Source: Litsea cubeba | Taxonomy: Eukaryota > Streptophyta > Magnoliopsida > Laurales > Lauraceae | Reading direction: 5' to 3' | Assembly: GCA_012931725.1 (NCBI GenBank) | Contig: CM022945.1 | Location: forward strand, 16,138,931-16,202,930 | Length of the DNA: 64,000 bases | In this document: piece by piece, positions 59,301-64,000 of the stretch | How the letters are laid out: each line of letters opens with the position of its first letter | How positions within the stretch are numbered: position 1 is the stretch's first letter | The notes under the pieces: model-generated | Seen by the model: the letters and a program-made list of their open reading frames with translations, nothing else | What the model was told of the DNA's origin: nothing | Database searches by the model: none | Made by a program: the position numbers and the translations under genes

Positions 59301-59802
59301 AAATTTAAAAAGTATTTAAAATTATAGATTATCCCTCCCTTATGTAGGTGCACGCTCCTCTTTTTTTTTTTTTTGCTGTGGCTCACTGGCTAGGAGGAAG
59401 GAGATTCAAACCTCCCACTAGGGACACCAAGGATAGATCCCTGGTGGAAGGGATGGGAGCAGGATGCCTTACCAACCGGCCATCCCTATTTTCTCGCACG
59501 CTCCTCAATTTGGTGAATGCTTCTTCTTTTCAAAAAGACATGTTGGTGCATGCTCCTCAATTTGGAGTGTGACTAGAGCATGCTTCACCTCCGGTGTATG
59601 CCTCAATTGTTCGGCATCGCAAATGCAAGCTCCACCTTGGACTTCAGCCCAAAGGAGTTTTTGGGAACAATTTGGCCTGAGGCGAGCCTCGAGGTGTAAG
59701 CCACAAACATTTCAGAAAAAAACACTGGGCAACACAGTAATCTAATTGGTTGAGGACCAAATGTGACTTAGTCCATACCACAGCCATCAAGAAGCATGTT
59801 TT

Positions 59803-59849
<47 letters not shown>

Positions 59850-60931
59850 ACACCAAGTAAAACATTTTACAATATCCAGCATACCTTTCTTTTGACTTCT
59901 TATTCTTTGATAATTTTATGGGAAAAAAATCCCAAGAAAACCCATTAGTAGGTTTCAACAATAATAAATAATTGTAAAGATGAAATGATTTCAGAATCCA
60001 TTTCTTTCCTTGTTTACTTTGTTGGCCTCATGCTTTTGCAAGTATTAAATACTAATCAGACTGACCAACAAAGTGGGTTTCTCAAGAAGTAAAACTACTT
60101 TACCAATTGACCTAATTTCAATTGCTCCAATTTTAAGAACTCCTGGATATCTCATAATGGAAAAAATAAAAAAAAGGCCAATTAAGGCACTATTTTCCAA
60201 ATCATAATGTAACACAAGCAGTACTTAAAGAAAGAAAATTAACAGATTTTACATACTTCAATTGCAGTTTCATGTGCTTGACTGTAAACCAAGTGAAGAG
60301 GAAGCAAGCCAGCTAGGTGTTCGGCAGTAGCAGCTAAGGCAGCCTTAATGGGTCTCCTGTAAAAATGAAAAAGCTTAATAATCAATTGTAACTTGGCTTT
60401 GGATATAAGTACTTGATATTAAGAGCAAGAAACTACCTCAAGTCCCACAAGAGCGACCGCCCATTACACTGCAGATGGCTTTCCCATGATGATGGATCCG
60501 ACTGAACAACAATGATCATATCAGACAGAGCCTTTGCCTGATAATGTTTATCCACCAATATTGGTTCATTATGTATAAACCAAAAGATAGGAACTTCCAG
60601 CGTAGACCTGCTATGTGAATGTGCTCCTGCATTATTGAAGGAATATATTCATACGCAATTCTAGCATATCCAGGCCTCAAACAGGTGCAGCCATCACAAT
60701 GCCCAGTAAAATAATTGTAATTCTGTTGTATGGATACATCATCAACACAGAGTACCTTTAAGCAAACCGTGGTCACCCAACTTGTGCAATTGATGCTCGA
60801 GAATGGAGGAATCAAGATAAGCTCGAACAGTTGATCTATACGTTCCATTAACTAACAATAGTGGGACAGCCGCTGCACGACGTGCGACAGAAAAGGCCAT
60901 CGCCAAAGCAGGATCCTCTGAGAGTGTCAGC
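53202..60931 (-). CDS. DUF7906 transmembrane protein, At5g58100-like, C-terminal seven exons
   Basis: Exons are complement(join(53202..53373, 54269..54345, 54419..54501, 58126..58294, 60257..60356, 60437..60626, 60756..60931)), about 320 residues, all GT-AG and in phase. The protein resembles plant At5g58100, a large membrane protein that I recall as linked to pollen exine formation; treat that role as tentative. Motifs include SVARRAAAVPLLLVNGTYRS, STLEVPIFWFIHNEP, HLQCNGRSLLWDLR, AEHLAGLLPLHLVY, DWIWSVGCNPLSITSQGW and MWRRISVVSGELRYSDAM. A single membrane span (IPAFLVVFAILWFVL) is followed by the basic tail RPRRPKPKIN and TGA. The first exon here needs two bases from an upstream exon that is not found before 64000, so the gene is 5'-incomplete in this window. 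Confidence 0.85.
54269..54345 (-). CDS. DUF7906 gene, penultimate exon
   Basis: 77 nt, acceptor ATTGCAG, donor CGAGG|GTTAGA. It encodes ISVVSGELRYSDAMNLLSFL and EESSR and leaves phase 2. Confidence 0.85.
54419..54501 (-). CDS. DUF7906 gene exon
   Basis: 83 nt, acceptor ATATCAG, donor AGAAGA|GTAAGT. It encodes AQTFKLFKSQERELVNKYNA. Confidence 0.85.
55180..55480 (+). mobile_element. Mixed retroelement remnants (copia leader, RTE tail)
   Basis: TTTGGTATAAGAGCCT near 55179 resembles a decayed primer-binding site. VDLFNGKSYKKQ near 55420 resembles a copia gag start. Between them CAACATAGTTGGACAAGGCT and a GATGATGATG run (55321-55352) mark an RTE 3' end. Confidence 0.45.
56029..56242 (-). mobile_element. 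RTE-type LINE 3' end, minus strand
   Basis: The minus strand encodes PPRRRGKPKRTWIEVVRIDL and NKIHVANPN, then CCCAACTATG...CTTTGA and an ATCATC tail. It matches the RTE C-terminus at 34785-35112. Confidence 0.75.
57112..57388. mobile_element. MITE, family A copy 3
   Basis: Reverse orientation relative to copies 1 and 2. Ends CAGTTTGG and, reversed, CTAGTTTGG; interior contains GGGTTATGATGGTATTTTGT. It lies in an intron of the DUF7906 gene. Confidence 0.7.
57666..57810. mobile_element. hAT-type MITE, 145 bp
   Basis: Ends CACTGTTGCAAAAATCG and, reversed, CAATGTTGTAAAAATCG. Flanks CGAAATCT (57658-57665) and TGAAATCT (57811-57818) match at 7 of 8 bases, the hAT duplication size. The core is GC-rich and partly palindromic (GGCGGCCGCC-like). 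Confidence 0.75.
58126..58294 (-). CDS. DUF7906 gene exon
   Basis: 169 nt, acceptor TGAGTAG, donor CACAA|GTATCC. It encodes DWIWSVGCNP, FQTDTIARSYIISALEESIQ and LLVMERT. Confidence 0.87.
58295..60256 (-). other. Intron of the DUF7906 gene (2.0 kb)
   Basis: Between donor GTATGT and acceptor TGAGTAG. A 40-bp poly-A run is at 59808-59847. Nothing else was recognised. Confidence 0.75.
59808..59847. repeat. 40-bp poly-A run
   Basis: Uninterrupted A run; length is unreliable in most sequencing data. Confidence 0.95.
60257..60356 (-). CDS. DUF7906 gene exon
   Basis: 100 nt, acceptor TTTACAG, donor TTGAA|GTATGT. It encodes RPIKAALAATAEHLAGLLPL and HETAIE. Confidence 0.87.
60437..60626 (-). CDS. 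DUF7906 gene exon
   Basis: 190 nt, acceptor AATGCAG, donor TTGAG|GTAGTT. It encodes AHSHSRSTLEVPIFWFIHNE and VVQSDPSSWESHLQC. Confidence 0.87.
60756..60931 (-). CDS. DUF7906 gene, first exon visible in window
   Basis: 176 nt, acceptor GTTCGTAG, donor TTAAAG|GTACTC. It encodes LTLSEDPALAMAFSVARRAA and YLDSSILEHQLHKLGDHG. Enters in phase 2, so an upstream exon is required. Confidence 0.83.
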
Positions 60932-61142
60932 CTACGAACATAGTAACGTCAATACAAGTTTTGCTTCTGGTTGGGTACAATCATAACCAGACCCAACACG
61001 TTAAACATACAATCAGAACCAAGTTAGGCCCAGATCGCAGGTCCCAAGGAATACATGGATCCAACCAGACATGGTAACCGATCCAGATACTATTAAAGTG
61101 GTATTGGTGACTATAATTAGCTGATTTGTATAGTATCTAAAG

Positions 61143-62273
61143 CATGGATCAAAATAGAGGATGTAGCGGCCGCTATATCGGGCGTAGCGGCCAATACTGC
61201 TACTCTAAAATTGAATTTAGCGCCGCTCTCTTCCTTGGTCCGCTACGGCCGCCACAGAGTGACTTATAGCTACTTTCCAAATTGTTTTGAAATACATAGC
61301 TAGGCTTATTTCTTTCCTTCTCCCCAGACAACATTTTTATGCAACTCTTCTACCCTTCTATGCTTAGAAGAACACCAAAACATATAGGATCTCGTTGAAT
61401 TGAAGCTAATGCAGATAGTTCCTCTCAAGGGCTCTTCTCTAGGTAATGTCCTGGCAAAACCCCTTTTGATAGAGCCTCTATCAGGGTCCTACTCATATGC
61501 TGACTATGGTCAAACTCAATATAGCTATCCACCTCCTCCAAGTTCCTATGATGCCTTCTTTGCATTCCAAGATCCCTATGGCCACCAATATCAAATTCAA
61601 TTTGGTGGGCACATGCAATATGGTAGTTACACTACAAATGATAACAACGAAGGAGATGAGGACAGCGGCGTCATATATCCCAGTAGACATTCCCTTTGGT
61701 ATTAGAACCAACCAGCTGAGGTCCTTCACCAACTCTATACTCTTTAAGTAGATTGTTTTTTTTTTTTTTATGAAGTTATTTATTATTATGTTATTTCACA
61801 TTTTGTTGTGTTGGTTGCTGACTATTGAGTATTGAGTATTGACTGTTCACTATTTAGTGTTTGCTATTGAACTCCTAAGTCCCAACTCTTAAGCCTTTTA
61901 AGTCTTTTGTCTTGAGTTCAAGTTCAGTTACATTGTTTATTTCGATGGTATTTCTTTATGACATAGTGTTTTTTTTTAGCCTTTCATTAGTTTCTAAGTT
62001 AGCATACCTAAGCAACATGAATACACGTGAATAAAAAACATTATTATTATTTTCTATTCACACAACGATACAAGGCCTTATGCATTGAAGGGACCGCTAC
62101 ACCCCCTTATCTTAGCGACTTTAATAAGAAAAACACATATACTATTATTTTCCAATATTCTGAATTTTCTGAAATTTTTTCAGATTTTTTTCATGTTTTT
62201 TTCAAATCGCACTGCTACGTGGCTATGTAGCGGTTGGTCGCTATACTCGCCGCAACCGCTATTTTCATCCTTG
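61143..62273 (+). mobile_element. hAT-type element, 1.13 kb, with small ORF
   Basis: ATCTAAAG is duplicated exactly at 61135-61142 and 62274-62281, the 8-bp hAT size. Ends are CATGGATCAAAATAG and, reversed, CAAGGATGAAAATAG (13 of 15). A 101-codon ORF at 61400-61705 is Tyr/Gly/Ser-rich and ends PSRHSLWY; it may be the C-terminal tail of a BED-type hAT transposase, but no catalytic or dimerisation domain is present. Confidence 0.75.
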
Positions 62274-62667
62274 ATCTAAAGTGATTAAGATGAACCCCAA
62301 TTAAGGGGCTATGATCAAGGGGATATGATTGTCATATACATACTACATTTAGCTCCAAAGAATACTATAAAGACGGAACCAATCCTAAGTAGAGATACTA
62401 AGAGTGTATTTGGCATCGTGTCATTCAGATGTTCTCATGTTCCCACGAGATGAGGCTAAAGGAAACATGTTTGGTGAGTGTAAATCATTGTTCCAAATTT
62501 TGTTCTCGCGGGAAGGAATCCCAAAAATTTAACCCATTGGCAAAAGAAAGTTGGAACAAAAAAACTTTATCTTTTTTAAGAAACAACTTGCTGGCACAAT
62601 TGTTTCCTACTTATATATTGCCTTTTAAAGAAGACCATTTAAAGACTCCAAATCCTCTCACTTATCG

Positions 62668-63045
62668 TATAGGCAGGCCCCATGTTCACAATCTCAAATA
62701 AGGTGGCCGCACTTTGTCAATCTCTTAAAGATGGATCACATGGTCACAATCACAAAAGGTGGCCCATATTATAATTCCTATAATGGCGGGACCACATTAT
62801 AAGGCCTCATGTTCTAATTTCTAAAGGTGGGCACCACATTGTAATTTCTTAAGGTGGGTCCCGTGTCTACAATCACAGAAAGGCGGTCCCACTTTATAAT
62901 TCTTAAAAATGGGTCACATGGTCACAATCGCAAAAAGTGGAGCCGAGCAGCATTGTAAATCCTAAATCCTATTAATGTAGGCCCACATTGTGAATCCTAT
63001 GAATGTGACCCGATGTTCTAATTTCTAAAGATGTTGTAATTTTTA
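62668..63045. repeat. Degenerate tandem repeat, about 45-bp unit
   Basis: Phrases such as ACATTGTAATTTCTAAAGG, GGTGGGYCCC and CATGGTCACAATCACAAA recur in varied order, eight or so times. Probably the core of an old MITE-like element beginning near 62405. Confidence 0.6.
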
Positions 63046-63318
63046 GGAATAATAGCAGAATACCTACCTATACTTTGCTCAAAATGCAGACCACCTCCCT
63101 GGACTTTGGTATTTTGTACTAAACCTACTTGTATTTTAAATCACAATGCAAAAAGACATAGCCGTGACAGAAAATGTGGAATGACGAATTTACCCCTCCA
63201 TATATAAGATGTGTCTTGGCGTTTGTTATCATTTTCCCCTTTTTCGGTTGTGGCTAGGGTTTTATTCTCCCCAAAGTCCCACTTCATCTGAATCCAATTC
63301 CAAAACCTTAATTCCCAA

Positions 63319-63513
63319 ATGCCCAAGTCCAAGATTCCAACTTTCCTCTCCTCCTCCTTCATCTTCCTCTTCCTACTAGGGTTTCTGAAAGCATTTCATC
63401 GAGCATATGGGAAAGATGGGATAATGGGGGAGGAGCTCTTGATCATTCCAAAGCAAACAAAAGGAACTGGTAATTTAGCTACTACTACAACAAGAAGTGA
63501 CAAAAATGGATAG
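63319..63513 (+). CDS. Possible first exon or small ORF with signal-like N-terminus
   Basis: ATG at 63319 opens MPKSKIPTFLSSS followed by a hydrophobic stretch FIFLFLLGFLKAF, 64 codons to TAG at 63511. A TATATAAG box near 63200 and a CTAGGGTTTT leader precede it, which look like a plant promoter and 5' UTR. A donor-like ACTG|GTAATT near 63470 could make this the first exon of a plus-strand gene. No family was recognised. If real, it lies where the missing 5' exons of the minus-strand DUF7906 gene would otherwise extend. Confidence 0.3.
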   Translation: MPKSKIPTFLSSSFIFLFLLGFLKAFHRAYGKDGIMGEELLIIPKQTKGTGNLATTTTRSDKNG

Positions 63514-64000
63514 AATTCAATGACCCATTTCACAGTTCACATGGGTTTCCAGAGGTCCTTCCACGTGGTTTCGTTTCCTTTTAGTTTTTGGTTTTGGAGA
63601 TTACCTAGTTGAAAATGGATCTTGGGTTTTGATGGGAACCAGCAGAAATAGTAGTTTTAGTACTGCGAAGCTTCTTTCGAGGAAAATATTGGGTTGTCTT
63701 TGATTTGTGGTGTTTTTGTTGTTTGAGTAGTTTGGGTTTCCATGAATATGACTTTTAGTTTAAAAAGTGCTTGGGGATTTTCACAAGATGAGTTGGGGTT
63801 GGGCCAAATTGGAAAAGCTGGTGCGAAAATTGATGTTCTCTAATTAGATCACTATGTGTTTGATGAATTGGCTCAATGAAGGTGTTTTTTGTTGTTGGGT
63901 GTGAAAGTATCAAGTCTGGGTGTATTTGGATGATGTTTGAGTATGGGGATCTTGTTCCATTGTTCTATTGTGGATGAGCCCCTCCTTCAGAATTACTTGT
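63514..64000. other. Window end, no gene recognised
   Basis: T/G-rich, intron-like on the plus strand. No exon of either neighbouring gene was identified. Confidence 0.4.

Noticed and set aside
62668..63045. CRISPR-like spaced repeats
   Set aside because: Units vary in sequence and spacing and the locus is plant nuclear DNA; a decayed tandem repeat explains it.
1..64000. tRNA or rRNA genes
   Set aside because: No cloverleaf with A and B boxes or rRNA signature was seen by eye; the TGGTATCAGAGC sites are retroelement primer sites.

Overview
The window is nuclear DNA from a flowering plant with a transposon-rich genome. The evidence is two intron-containing plant genes with GT-AG splice sites, a plant-specific ELF4-like gene, plant-type retroelements and a plastid ndhD fragment in the nucleus. 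The species cannot be fixed from the sequence. A magnoliid or other large-genome angiosperm is a guess based on intron size.

Layout. (1) 1-2774 is intergenic and holds a 476-bp Mutator-like MITE. (2) 2775-43567, minus strand, is one complete gene for nucleoporin NUP62. It has nine coding exons (2,370 nt, 789 codons plus stop) spread over 40.8 kb. Every exon joins in phase. Intron 6 is 25.2 kb and holds a nest of elements: a split minus-strand Ty3 element, an unclassified insertion inside it, a very young gag-protease-only LTR element inside that, a Ty3 chromodomain fragment, a rearranged Ty1/copia element, and a near-full-length L1-type LINE that itself carries a PIF/Harbinger element and a MITE. 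Introns 1 and 4 hold further LINE and RTE pieces. (3) 43568-45946 is the divergent intergenic region, with an RTE tail and an ndhD plastid fragment. (4) 45947-46373, plus strand, is an ELF4-like circadian gene copy broken by frameshifts. (5) 46374-53201 is mostly decayed repeats, including an 82-bp CACTA element. (6) 53202-60931, minus strand, holds the last seven exons of a membrane protein resembling Arabidopsis At5g58100 (DUF7906). Its 5' exons are not in the window. (7) 60932-64000 holds a hAT element, a degenerate tandem repeat and a promoter-like stretch with a small ORF.

NUP62 and the ELF4-like copy are head to head. The ELF4-like copy and the DUF7906 gene converge. The mobile elements dominate by length. 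The most notable item is the element at 8671-12032: two LTRs that look identical, a 5-bp target duplication, primer-binding site, polypurine tract and one intact gag-protease ORF, with no reverse transcriptase or integrase.

Coordinates of splice sites, LTRs, inverted repeats and target duplications were read by eye. Family names rest on recognised motifs, not on database searches.
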